A model generated the notes under the pieces. That model did not search any database. It had not been told where the DNA came from and saw nothing but the letters and a program-made list of their open reading frames with translations. A stretch of DNA of 64,000 bases from JALZUR01 sp965205365 (lineage in GTDB: Bacteria > Bdellovibrionota > Bdellovibrionia > Bdellovibrionales > UBA1609). The translations under genes and the position numbers were made by a program. The stretch is from the NCBI GenBank assembly GCA_965205365.1, contig CBDBGT010000010.1, forward strand, positions 62,001 through 126,000, read 5' to 3'. Within the stretch, counting starts at the first letter, position 1; each line of letters opens with the position of its first letter. Below are positions 1-8,462 of this stretch, piece by piece.

Positions 1-261
1 GAAGAATAGGTTGATGGAAATGGAGGATAAAATTCTTTTACGAAAGCGCTCAGTTATTGAGACCATAAATGATCAGCTTAAAAATATTTCTCAAGTAGAG
101 CACTCTAGACACCGTAGTCCTACAAACGCCATGGTTAATATAATTGCAGGGCTTGTAGCGTATACATTTCAAGAAAAAAAACCAAGAATCAACTGGAGCG
201 CAGAAGAACAAAAATTGATAAACACCGCTCTGATAGTAGCTTAGATCGCCGAACTCAGGTT
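1..261 (+). mobile_element. IS982-family element, right end
   Basis: This contains the transposase C-terminus and a right end reading CGAACTCAGGTT at 250-261. That end matches the ends of the mini-elements at 46071-46304, 47358-47591, 59475-59524 and 63407-63774 (consensus AACCYGAGTTCGRAC outward). The left end lies outside the window. Confidence 0.75.
2..244 (+). pseudogene. IS982-family transposase, C-terminal part (cut by window edge)
   Basis: The frame is open to the left window edge, so only the last ~80 codons are visible. The segment LLRKRSVIETINDQLKNISQ followed by VEHSRHRSP is the C-terminal signature of IS982-family DDE transposases, holding the catalytic Glu region. The right terminal inverted repeat of the element lies 17 bases past the stop, ending near 261. 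Whether the rest of the transposase is intact upstream cannot be seen. The same inverted repeat recurs at four other places in this window. Confidence 0.85.
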
Positions 262-626
262 ATTAAATTTGGTTTTAATTTAACTTAAAATAAACATAAG
301 GCCCTAATGTTTCCCTAACTTTCTTTAAAACTGCATCTATTAAGAGCATAAATATAGATTTTACAACTACCTACCAGGTTTAAGAGCTAGCTTTAAATGC
401 TCTATACTCAGACATTTTAAAGTCTTCCTCGAGCACAACCAATGCCCATGGCTTTTTATTAAGAACTTAAAAGTTTCCCACCTCTTAAATTAATAAGGAT
501 AAGGCTATAGCCTTACCCCTAGGAATTCAAACTTTCCTCAAATCTCTTTAAATTACAAAAACTTTAATAACCTACTCAATAATACGCACCTAAACTCTTG
601 ACGAACCGTAGTCACCAATAGATGAC
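262..626. other. Intergenic region, no gene seen
   Basis: About 365 bases of AT-rich sequence with stops in all frames. I see no RNA gene, no clear promoter and no terminator with a T-tract. It follows an IS end, so it may be decayed chromosomal sequence. Confidence 0.5.
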
Positions 627-818
627 ATGTGTATGTTTTACTTTATCATTACTATGATAGTTATTTCCCTATTTTTAATCACTATGGCCATAGGTGTTCT
701 CATGGGTAGAGCCCCATTAAAAGGCTCTTGCAATGGTTTAAATAACGTAATGGGCAAACATGGAGACTGTCAATTTTGCAATAAGAAAGAAAAGTGTAAA
801 AAAAACCTAAGCCTTTAA
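627..818 (+). CDS. NqrM-like (DUF539) small Cys-rich membrane protein
   Basis: A 63-residue protein with one N-terminal membrane helix (about residues 4-24), then GVLMGRAPLKGSCNGLNN and a C-terminal CxxC (CQFC). This is the layout of the NqrM/DUF539 family, whose characterised member is needed to mature the Na+-translocating NADH:quinone reductase, probably by helping install its iron centre. All four expected cysteines of the family pattern (GSC, CxxC, C-terminal C) are present. No nqr genes lie in the window, so its partner must be elsewhere. The ribosome binding site is weak, and an ATG two codons downstream is an alternative start. Confidence 0.75.
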   Translation: MCMFYFIITMIVISLFLITMAIGVLMGRAPLKGSCNGLNNVMGKHGDCQFCNKKEKCKKNLSL

Positions 819-943
819 ATAAAGGTAAATTCTAAGTTATTTTGCCCATATACTGCTTAAACAAAAAAAACATCTAATCAAAGCAAGCACTCTTAAATAC
901 CACATATTTTCTAACTTAAATTGTTAAAACTAGGTCTAAAAAT

Positions 944-1900
944 TTATGCATTTAAACCAATTTCTTTAAGTCTTTGTTTAAGAAATTTATCGGCTAAAAT
1001 TCTAGGGTACTTCTCCCCCTCCCCTACACATGAGGAAAGACATTCTAACATAACATCAGAATTTGGATGCATAAAAAAAGGCATAGAGTACCTACTTTCA
1101 CTAGACTTATCAGGATTGATCACCTGATGAGTAGTTGAAGGAATAACTTCATTAGTAATTCTAGAAAGCATATCGCCTGCATCAACAATCAATGAGTTCT
1201 TAGGAGGGTTTACGTCAAGCCACTTTCCATCTCGATCTTTTAACTGAAGTCCAGATTTAGTAGCAGCAACTAAAATTGTAATAAGATTGATATCTTCATG
1301 GGGTGCTGCTCTTAAAGCACTAGTTTTAAGACCTTCTTGTATTGGTGGGTAATGTAAGAGCCTTAGTATTGAATTTCCTTTAGACACTCTCTTCATAAAA
1401 TAGTCTTGGGGAACCTTTAATGGGACTGTTAAAGCTTCTAGTAAAGTATTGCCTATTCCATCTAACATATTGAATAATATAATAAATTTATCTTTAAAAT
1501 CTTTTAAAGATTCAATGGACAAATTTTCAAGCCAATAATTACTAAGCCCCTTATAACCTTCTCGACCTATATGCCAAAATTCTTTTAAATCAGCTATTTT
1601 AGAATTTTTTGCATGTTCAGTTGCAAATGGAGTATAGCCTCTTTGAAAGCCTTTTTCAGGCATAGAGTTTCTTCTTTTCACATCTTCAGGTAGGTTAAAT
1701 AAAGATTCTAAAAGAACATAGGCTTTGTTTAAAAGGTCTTCTGAAATATGATGCCCTGTTAAAACAATAAATCCATATTCTTTAAGCCCATAAAAAAGCA
1801 CATCAATAAACTTTTGTTTTTTTACAACATCCTCCCCCAAATAGTCATAAAGATTTAGCTCAGGAACTTTTCTAACTTTAACTTGAGTTTCTAAGGACAT
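944..1900 (-). CDS. 2-oxoglutarate/Fe(II)-dependent oxygenase, isopenicillin-N-synthase-like
   Basis: The product belongs to the IPNS-like 2OG-Fe(II) oxygenase superfamily: an N-terminal DIOX_N-type domain, then a jelly-roll core. The Fe(II) ligands are a HED motif (about residue 200) and a distal His in TTHQV (about 257), and an RYS motif (about 269) would bind the 2OG carboxylate, all counted from the chosen start. The substrate cannot be told from sequence. I chose the ATG at 1900 because a G-rich run of ten G followed by TAAGT lies directly before it. A start 13 codons upstream at 1939 would read through that run. It stands alone, transcribed away from the LPS genes. Confidence 0.8.
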   Translation of the reverse strand: MSLETQVKVRKVPELNLYDYLGEDVVKKQKFIDVLFYGLKEYGFIVLTGHHISEDLLNKAYVLLESLFNLPEDVKRRNSMPEKGFQRGYTPFATEHAKNSKIADLKEFWHIGREGYKGLSNYWLENLSIESLKDFKDKFIILFNMLDGIGNTLLEALTVPLKVPQDYFMKRVSKGNSILRLLHYPPIQEGLKTSALRAAPHEDINLITILVAATKSGLQLKDRDGKWLDVNPPKNSLIVDAGDMLSRITNEVIPSTTHQVINPDKSSESRYSMPFFMHPNSDVMLECLSSCVGEGEKYPRILADKFLKQRLKEIGLNA

Positions 1901-1905
1901 ACTTA

Positions 1906-1915
1906 CCCCCCCCCC
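1906..1915 (-). repeat. Homopolymeric G10 tract at the start of the oxygenase gene
   Basis: Ten consecutive C on the + strand give G10 on the coding strand, ending 5 bases before the chosen ATG. It doubles as the ribosome-binding region. If the upstream start at 1939 is used, the tract encodes GGG within the reading frame. Such tracts slip easily during replication. Confidence 0.8.
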
Positions 1916-2052
1916 AATTGTAAAACTTATGAAAACCATGAAAGACTTATTTTTTCAACTATAGCTAATTTATTTTTAAAAGAATTCTTTGATTTTTTAG
2001 ATTAAAAAAAGTAAAGCTGCAAATATAGTTAGAAACAGCAAGAGAAAGTATT

Positions 2053-3018
2053 ATGTTACAACAGCCTAAGTCAGCCCTTATTATTAGATTTTCCTCCTTT
2101 GGAGATATTGTACAATCCACATTTGCTGGAGATTCCTTAGCTAAAAAAGGGTTTAAAGTAGACCTTTTAACAAAAAAAGACTTTGTCAAAGCTTTCTCAA
2201 GCCCTTTATTCCCTTACAATAAAGTTTTATCCTATGAAAAATTTGAATCTTCTCTTTGGTCACTTGCTAGAAAAACATCTAAAAAAAACTACTCTTTAAT
2301 TTACGATGCCCACAATAACCAAAGAAGCCTTCTCTTTAAATTTTTTCTTCTTATTTTAAACCCACTGATTTTTTTTCGCTTTAAAACTCGGTCAAAATTT
2401 AGATTCAAACGTTTTTTACTTTTTAATTTCAAAATCAATACATTTCCAAAACCATTTAACGGTGCCTCTTCGTTTTTAGACCCTTTAAAACTTAGCATAA
2501 ATAAAAAAACCTCTTCTAACACTAAAGGCCCTATTCTTCTTGCACCTTCAGCAACTTGGTATTTAAAAACATGGCCTAAAAACCATTGGGTCGTTTTAGG
2601 AAAGAAACTAATATCCCAAGGGCACAGTATAAAGTTCATTGGTGGTCCTAATGATGATTTTATAAAAGATATATCCATAAAAGTAAATAACTTTAACGAT
2701 TTTACAAAAAAACCTTCTTGGAGTGAAACTATAGAAACTATTAAAAACTCACCTCTTCTTATTTCTGGAGACACAGGTGTTCTTCATATAGCTGATTATT
2801 TTGGAGTGAAAGCCATTGCTTTAATGGGGCCCTCAGCCTTTGGAAGACCCTTAAGACAAAGTTCTACTATAATTTATAAAAACCTAAGTTGTCAGCCCTG
2901 TAGTAAAGATGGGCGTGGTAAATGCAAAAACTCAATTTTTAAAAAGTGCTTAGTTTCTATAACTCCTGAAGAGGTTTTAGAAAAAAGCAGAAAAACACTA
3001 GAAAGTCTAAACTCATGA
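2053..3018 (+). CDS. Glycosyltransferase family 9, heptosyltransferase-like
   Basis: A 321-residue GT9 protein, the ADP-heptose:LPS heptosyltransferase type that builds the inner core. The N-terminus has the family start (IIRFSSFGDIVQST). The second Rossmann half has PSATWYLKTWP and the GDTG nucleotide-sugar motif at about 239-242, followed by HIADYFGVKAIALMGPS. A cysteine-rich tail (SCQPCSKDGRGKC) is also typical of heptosyltransferases. The stop overlaps the start of the Kdo transferase gene by four bases, so the two are co-translated. The acceptor specificity (WaaC- or WaaF-like) cannot be fixed from sequence. Confidence 0.85.
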   Translation: MLQQPKSALIIRFSSFGDIVQSTFAGDSLAKKGFKVDLLTKKDFVKAFSSPLFPYNKVLSYEKFESSLWSLARKTSKKNYSLIYDAHNNQRSLLFKFFLLILNPLIFFRFKTRSKFRFKRFLLFNFKINTFPKPFNGASSFLDPLKLSINKKTSSNTKGPILLAPSATWYLKTWPKNHWVVLGKKLISQGHSIKFIGGPNDDFIKDISIKVNNFNDFTKKPSWSETIETIKNSPLLISGDTGVLHIADYFGVKAIALMGPSAFGRPLRQSSTIIYKNLSCQPCSKDGRGKCKNSIFKKCLVSITPEEVLEKSRKTLESLNS

Positions 3019-4241
3019 TTATAATTTACCGCCTAATCTATTTAATAATTTTTCCTTTTTTTATATTTTTTGGAATATTATTTTCAAAAAAAACAAGACA
3101 CTACCTGTTTAATAGAAAAACAAACCTTATAAAAAGCACTAATATTAAATCTATTTGGATTCACACATCTTCTGGTGAATTTGAACATGCTAAATTTTTA
3201 ATCAAATCTTTAAAAAAGCAATACCCTTTAGAAAAAATTATTGTTTCTTATTCATCTTCTTCATATTTTCATGCTCTTAAAAATTTTAATCTTATTGATG
3301 GGTATATTCCCATGCCTTTTGACTTAAAAGCTCCCATTGCTAGCCTTATAAAAAGAATAAATCCAAAAATAATTCTTTTCTCAAGAACTGATCTTTGGCC
3401 TGAACTTATTTACCAAATAAAAGCTAAAAACATCCCCTCCATTGTATTTGCCAGAATGGAAAGCCCTAAAAACTATTTTGGAGAGAAACTTTTATTCTCT
3501 TTAACTTATAAAAAAATTGATCAAATAAGCTTTGTTTCAGAAAATGATAAAACACTGTTTATTAAAAAATTTAATTATAACTATAACTTATCTGTTGATG
3601 GTGACCCTAGAATTGATGAAGTTGTAAATAAAGTAAAAAATCTTAATTTTAAACCTAAAAAAAAAGGTCGTACTCTAATATTAGGCTCTGTTTGGAAAAA
3701 AGATCTAAAGCAAATTTCATATGGTATTATAAAAGCTTTAAATGAAAAGACTTTAAATAAAGTTATTGCAGTTCCCCATGACCCTACAAAAAAACACATT
3801 AAAGAACTTGAAAACATCTTTAAACCTTTCTCTCCTAGCCTTTACTCACATGATCCTGACTTAAAAAGTAAAGTTATCATTGTAGACTCTATAGGTCTTT
3901 TGTTTAACCTGTATGCTCAAAGTGACCTAGCTTTTGTAGGTGGCGCTTTTAAAAAGAAAGTTCACTCTGTTATAGAACCTCTTTCACACGGTCTACCTGT
4001 ATTAGTAGGCCCTCATATTAATAACAATACTGAAGCTAAGTACTATTCAAAACAACATTCTTTTGTAAAAGTTTGTAAGAATAAAATAGATTTTTCAAAA
4101 AAACTTTCAGATTTGCTCCTTATGGATGAAGAAAGACTTTCTAACTTAAAAACCTCAATTCAAAATAGATTATTAAAATCCACAGGAGCAACTAATAAAA
4201 TTGTTAACCACATTGAAGAGAAAATAAAACTCCACTCTTAA
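3015..4241 (+). CDS. waaA: 3-deoxy-D-manno-octulosonic acid (Kdo) transferase
   Basis: A 408-residue GT30 enzyme that adds Kdo to lipid A precursor on the inner face of the inner membrane. An N-terminal anchor helix (residues 1-24) is followed by WIHTSSGE, where Glu55 fits the catalytic base of the family's SxGE motif. TDLWPEL, VDGDPRIDE and the C-terminal FVGGAF...EPLSHGLPVLVGPH sugar-nucleotide region follow in the usual order. The gene overlaps the GT9 gene by four bases, forming a two-gene LPS core operon. Whether it adds one or two Kdo units cannot be predicted. Confidence 0.9.
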   Translation: MIIIYRLIYLIIFPFFIFFGILFSKKTRHYLFNRKTNLIKSTNIKSIWIHTSSGEFEHAKFLIKSLKKQYPLEKIIVSYSSSSYFHALKNFNLIDGYIPMPFDLKAPIASLIKRINPKIILFSRTDLWPELIYQIKAKNIPSIVFARMESPKNYFGEKLLFSLTYKKIDQISFVSENDKTLFIKKFNYNYNLSVDGDPRIDEVVNKVKNLNFKPKKKGRTLILGSVWKKDLKQISYGIIKALNEKTLNKVIAVPHDPTKKHIKELENIFKPFSPSLYSHDPDLKSKVIIVDSIGLLFNLYAQSDLAFVGGAFKKKVHSVIEPLSHGLPVLVGPHINNNTEAKYYSKQHSFVKVCKNKIDFSKKLSDLLLMDEERLSNLKTSIQNRLLKSTGATNKIVNHIEEKIKLHS

Positions 4242-4678
4242 AGCCCCTTATCCTTTTATTCCCTCAACCCACTTTGTGCCTACAAATAAAGATGAAGTTA
4301 TAGGAAAATCGGTTTATCACCAAAAAGCCTTAAAATAAATCACTGATGGACCATCAGATGCTCTAAAAAAAGCCAACAGTGAATGACAATGTACTCCCCA
4401 GAGCCTAAAAACATATTAAAAAAACCCAATGTGTGGTGAATAGACTTAGGATTTTCCCCCTATAGCCTTGGACAAAATGGCATATAAGTCTCTTAATCTT
4501 AAACTCAAAAACCTATCAGTAAGCTTATTCATGGCTGAACAATCTAGCTTGGAACTTTAACCTTTACCTCTCCAATTAAACGCCTGGAATTCATAAATAC
4601 CCTTTAACCAAAAAAAACTCGACTTAAGTCTTTATAGGCTTTATCTATGATGCAATCCAATTGGTATTTATTTTTCCC
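4242..4678. other. Intergenic region, no gene seen
   Basis: More than 400 bases without an open frame. Scattered codon-like stretches are broken by stops, so decayed coding sequence is possible, but I cannot identify a parent gene. The promoter of the small lipoprotein lies at its right end. Confidence 0.4.
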
Positions 4679-4707
4679 TTGCAACTAAACCTAGCTTAAA
4701 ATATAAA
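4679..4707 (+). promoter_or_regulatory. Sigma-70-type promoter for the small lipoprotein gene
   Basis: A -35 box TTGCAA (4679-4684) and a -10 box TATAAA (4702-4707) are separated by 17 bases. This predicts transcription from about 4714 and a leader of roughly 37 bases to the ATG at 4751. Confidence 0.55.
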
Positions 4708-4750
4708 TGAACCTTATCTAGAATCAGTAAAGCACTAAAAAGGAGCTGTT

Positions 4751-4888
4751 ATGAAGTATATTATATTATCTAGTTTATTTATTTTAGGTGCTTGTGCAAC
4801 TAAGCCAAAATGTGATTCTTGTAAAATTAAAAAAGAAACTGTTCAAAAAGAACACACTAAAGCTTGTAAAAAATGTAGTAATCACTAA
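4751..4888 (+). CDS. Small Cys-rich lipoprotein (45 residues)
   Basis: The frame encodes 45 residues with a lipoprotein signal peptide ending in the lipobox LGAC (Cys15). The mature part is very short and lysine-rich, with two CxxC pairs (CDSC and CKKC) about 18 residues apart. A strong AGGAG ribosome binding site lies 6 bases before the ATG, and a good promoter sits upstream. Paired CxxC motifs could bind a metal or form disulfides in the periplasm; this is inference. I recognise no family. Confidence 0.7.
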   Translation: MKYIILSSLFILGACATKPKCDSCKIKKETVQKEHTKACKKCSNH

Positions 4889-5035
4889 AAATATTAAAGC
4901 CTGCTTTCTTAATTAAATTTTTTGTAATTTAAAGTGTTCTAACTCCATGGGGCCTATAAGATCATAGGCTCAAATTAAAAAGTGTAAAAAGATGCAACTT
5001 ATTTTCTCATTCCATAATTTACAACCATGTTAAAT

Positions 5036-5584
5036 CTATTTGTATCTAGAAAAATATTGTATTTTAGATAAAAATTGCATCAAAAAGTAGCCTAATATAT
5101 AACCTAATATTGCTGACCCAAAAGCATCTGATGGGTAAGCAACCCCCAAATAAATAGGTATCACTGCATAAATTAAAGATATCAAAATAAACACTGTGGA
5201 ATATCTTTGAAAGTAAAACATCATAGACATTATTACGGCTGAAAATATCAATGTTGACATCACTGGAAAAGCACTAGAAGAGCGCACAATCTCAACTCTA
5301 AAAATAACCTCTGAAACTCCATCTAAACTAGGATATGGTCTAACTAATAACTTTTTAAGGTTATCCATTCCAAAATAAGTAATCATTGTTATTATAAAAG
5401 CAGCACCCCCAACTTTAGGCCCTTTTTTTGGGACTATTATCACTATCAAAAATAAAGTGCTACAAAAAAGAAAAAATACAATTTCTACATTTATAAATCC
5501 GTGTAAATATAAAAAAATCTCGTCAAAAATAGAAGGAATGCTACAACTATTAATCATTTTAAATATTATGTTATCTAAATTCAT
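5036..5584 (-). CDS. PAP2-like membrane protein with degenerate catalytic motifs
   Basis: A 182-residue protein with about five membrane helices and the outline of a type-2 phosphatidic acid phosphatase. The first motif (KKLLVRPYP) keeps K and RP. The second motif, usually PSGH, reads PVMS here. The third, usually GxHxPSD with an upstream Arg, reads GVAYPSD, so the nucleophilic His is replaced by Ala. On these residues it should not hydrolyse phosphate esters; a binding or structural role is possible. It stands alone between the small lipoprotein and sucA. Confidence 0.65.
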   Translation of the reverse strand: MNLDNIIFKMINSCSIPSIFDEIFLYLHGFINVEIVFFLFCSTLFLIVIIVPKKGPKVGGAAFIITMITYFGMDNLKKLLVRPYPSLDGVSEVIFRVEIVRSSSAFPVMSTLIFSAVIMSMMFYFQRYSTVFILISLIYAVIPIYLGVAYPSDAFGSAILGYILGYFLMQFLSKIQYFSRYK

Positions 5585-5714
5585 ATACTCTACTCTGGCC
5601 TCTTAACCATGAATAAACAAGTCTAAAAAAACTTTCTCCAATGCCACACCTACCAATAGCCAAACTTCTATTCTTAAGATAGAGTTTAAATAAAATTTAG
5701 AAGGACCTTTAAAA

Positions 5715-8450
5715 ATGAGAATTGATAAGCAATCCGGCTATTTATCTAGAGCAAATCTTGAATATTTAGAGTCAATTTATGAACTCTTTACTAAAGACCC
5801 TTCACAAGTGGATTATGAATGGACTCGTTTTTTTCAAGGCATTGAATTTGCTAAATATAAAGGACTTGATCAATCCTCTAAAAAAGAATTGCTTATATCT
5901 GATGAGATTAAAGTTCATGAACTTATCCGAATTTACCGTGATTATGGTCATTTAAATGCAAAACTTGACCCTTTAAAGCTTTCTTCAAATATTAAAGAAT
6001 TTGAATCATTTACAAACTTAAATATTGGAGACATTAACAAAACCAAAAGTTTTTCTGTTGCCTCAAAAATAGGCCTTCCAGATTCACCTCTATCTACAAT
6101 TATCGATTCTTTAGAGAAAACTTATTGTGGAAGCATTGCACTTCAAGCTGCCGAATGCTCTCCAAATATAAGAACATGGTTTTGGAATGAATTTGAAAAT
6201 GAAAAATTCAAAATCACTAAAAACTTGCAAATTAACATCCTTAAACAACTAGCAAGAACAGAATCTTTAGAAAAATTTATTCACACTCGCTATGTAGGAG
6301 TAAAAAGATTTTCAATTGAAGGCTGTGATTCCCTTATCCCAATGCTTGAGTATCTTATTGAAAAAGGCGTAAATGACCTATCTATTAAAGAAATTATTAT
6401 TGCTATGGCACATAGGGGTCGTATAAACGTTTTAGCTAATTTTATGAATAAAGCTTTAAAACTTGTCCTTGCTGAATTTAATGATCATATGGGCGCATCA
6501 AAAGAATATGATGCTGATGTTAAATACCACATGGGCTTTTCTGCAGAAAAAGAAACTTCCAAAGGAAAAAAATGTCACATTTCTTTAGCTTTCAACCCTT
6601 CTCATCTTGAAGCAGTATCCCCTGTTGTCTGTGGAATGACTCGAGCAAAACAGCGTCGATTAAATGACACTAAACAAAGAAACAAAGTTATACCTATTCT
6701 TATACATGGTGATGCTGCTGTAATTGGACAAGGTGTTGTTAGCGAAACTTTCCAACTTTCTCAACTAGATGGCTATACAGTAGGCGGATCAATCCATATT
6801 ATCATGAATAACCAGATAGGCTTTACAACAAATCCAAATGATTCAAGAAGTACAAATTACGCTTCAGACATTGCTAAAACAATTAAGGCTCCTGTTATTT
6901 TAGTAAATGCTGATAACCCAGAAGCCTGTGTTCGAGGAATAGATATGGCCCTTCGCTTTAGACAAGAATTTAAACAAGATGTTCTTATTGATCTTATTGG
7001 ATATAGAAGATTTGGACACAATGAAGGTGATGAGCCTGCTTTCACACAACCCACTATGTGCTCAAAAATCAAAAAACACCCTACTGTTTACACTCAATAT
7101 GCAAAAAAACTTTCTCATAAGAAAGTTTTTACAGACATAGAAAGTCAAAACTTTTTTAATTCCAAAATGGACAGCCTGCAAAAAATATACGATGGAGTAA
7201 AAATAAACCCTCCCAAAATAAAACCTTTTGCTTTTACAGGTTTTTGGAAAGGTTTTAAATGGGCAACACCTAAAGATATTAAAAAAGAATACCCCACCCA
7301 AGCAAAACTTTCTGACTTAGAAAACATCATCAATAAAATAACCACCACCCCAAAAGGGTTTACAGTTCATAGTAAAATTAAGCGCCTTATAAACAGTCGT
7401 AGAAAAATGTTTGATGAAGATACACTGGATTGGGGAACTACAGAGCTTCTATGTTATGGAAGCTTAATAGCCGAAGGAACCCCAGTTCGTTTATCTGGAC
7501 AAGATTGTAAACGCGGAACATTTACTCATAGACATTCTGTTTATTTTGATTCAGAAAACAACACTGAATATTCTCCTTTATCTACAATAAATCCAAACCA
7601 GGAGTTTTGTGTTTATAACAGTCCTTTGTCTGAAATGGCAGTTTTAGGCTTTGAATATGGAAATTCTATTTCAGATCCACAATTTCTAACTATTTGGGAA
7701 GCTCAGTTTGGTGATTTTGCAAATGGTGCACAAATTATAATTGACCAATTTATCTCAAGTGGTGAAGCAAAGTGGTATAGATCAAACGGTTTAGTCCTCC
7801 TCCTTCCCCATGGTTATGAAGGTCAAGGTCCTGAACACTCAAGCGCTCGGCTTGAAAGATTTTTACAACTTTGTGCTCAAAACAACATACAGGTTTGTAA
7901 TTTTACAACCCCAGCTCAATTATTCCATGGCCTAAGAAGACAGGTAAAAAGAGACTTTAGAAAACCTCTTATTATCATGTCTCCAAAATCTTTACTCCGA
8001 CATCCAAAAGTTATAGCTAGTAAACACGATTTAACCAACGGAAAACTCATGGAAGTAATTCCTGACAATAAACACTTAAATGCTAAACGTATTGTAATCT
8101 GTTCAGGAAAGCTTTACTACGATCTTTTAGAGGTTCAAGAAAAAACTGCAACTAAAGATGTTGCTCTCATTAGAATTGAACAGCTTTACCCTTTCCCTGA
8201 AAATAAATTATCAGCTATACTTTTAAACTATAAAAATGTAAAAGAATTTGTGTGGGCACAAGAAGAACCTCAAAATATGGGTGCTTATTGGTTTATAGCA
8301 CCAAAACTAAAAAAAGTTTTGCAAATGATAAAAAAAGAGCCTGAGCTGTATTATTCAGGAAGAACTGAGCGGTCTTCTCCAGCAACAGGCTCTCCATCAA
8401 TACATCAAAAAGAACAAAATGATATTATTAATTCATGTTTTAAATTTTAA
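5715..8450 (+). CDS. sucA: 2-oxoglutarate dehydrogenase E1 component
   Basis: A 911-residue thiamine-diphosphate enzyme that decarboxylates 2-oxoglutarate in the TCA cycle and passes the succinyl group to the E2 lipoyl arm. The N-terminus has the E2-binding peptide of the family (YLSRANLEYLESIYELFTKD). MAHRGR (His at about 233), HLEAVSP, HGDAAVIGQG, NNQIGFTTNP and RFGHNEGDEP follow in canonical order, and GHEGQGPEHSSAR-like sequence lies in the second half. Length is normal. A ribosome binding site AAGGA lies upstream. First gene of the sucA-sucB-lpd operon. Confidence 0.97.
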   Translation: MRIDKQSGYLSRANLEYLESIYELFTKDPSQVDYEWTRFFQGIEFAKYKGLDQSSKKELLISDEIKVHELIRIYRDYGHLNAKLDPLKLSSNIKEFESFTNLNIGDINKTKSFSVASKIGLPDSPLSTIIDSLEKTYCGSIALQAAECSPNIRTWFWNEFENEKFKITKNLQINILKQLARTESLEKFIHTRYVGVKRFSIEGCDSLIPMLEYLIEKGVNDLSIKEIIIAMAHRGRINVLANFMNKALKLVLAEFNDHMGASKEYDADVKYHMGFSAEKETSKGKKCHISLAFNPSHLEAVSPVVCGMTRAKQRRLNDTKQRNKVIPILIHGDAAVIGQGVVSETFQLSQLDGYTVGGSIHIIMNNQIGFTTNPNDSRSTNYASDIAKTIKAPVILVNADNPEACVRGIDMALRFRQEFKQDVLIDLIGYRRFGHNEGDEPAFTQPTMCSKIKKHPTVYTQYAKKLSHKKVFTDIESQNFFNSKMDSLQKIYDGVKINPPKIKPFAFTGFWKGFKWATPKDIKKEYPTQAKLSDLENIINKITTTPKGFTVHSKIKRLINSRRKMFDEDTLDWGTTELLCYGSLIAEGTPVRLSGQDCKRGTFTHRHSVYFDSENNTEYSPLSTINPNQEFCVYNSPLSEMAVLGFEYGNSISDPQFLTIWEAQFGDFANGAQIIIDQFISSGEAKWYRSNGLVLLLPHGYEGQGPEHSSARLERFLQLCAQNNIQVCNFTTPAQLFHGLRRQVKRDFRKPLIIMSPKSLLRHPKVIASKHDLTNGKLMEVIPDNKHLNAKRIVICSGKLYYDLLEVQEKTATKDVALIRIEQLYPFPENKLSAILLNYKNVKEFVWAQEEPQNMGAYWFIAPKLKKVLQMIKKEPELYYSGRTERSSPATGSPSIHQKEQNDIINSCFKF

Positions 8451-8462
8451 GGAGAATATCTA

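Noticed and set aside
921..1127. + strand frame near the oxygenase 3' end
   Set aside because: It overlaps the oxygenase gene antisense, and the oxygenase has clear catalytic motifs.
4951..4970. GCCTAT...ATAGGC hairpin as a terminator of the small lipoprotein gene
   Set aside because: It has no following T-tract on either strand and lies 60 bases past the stop.
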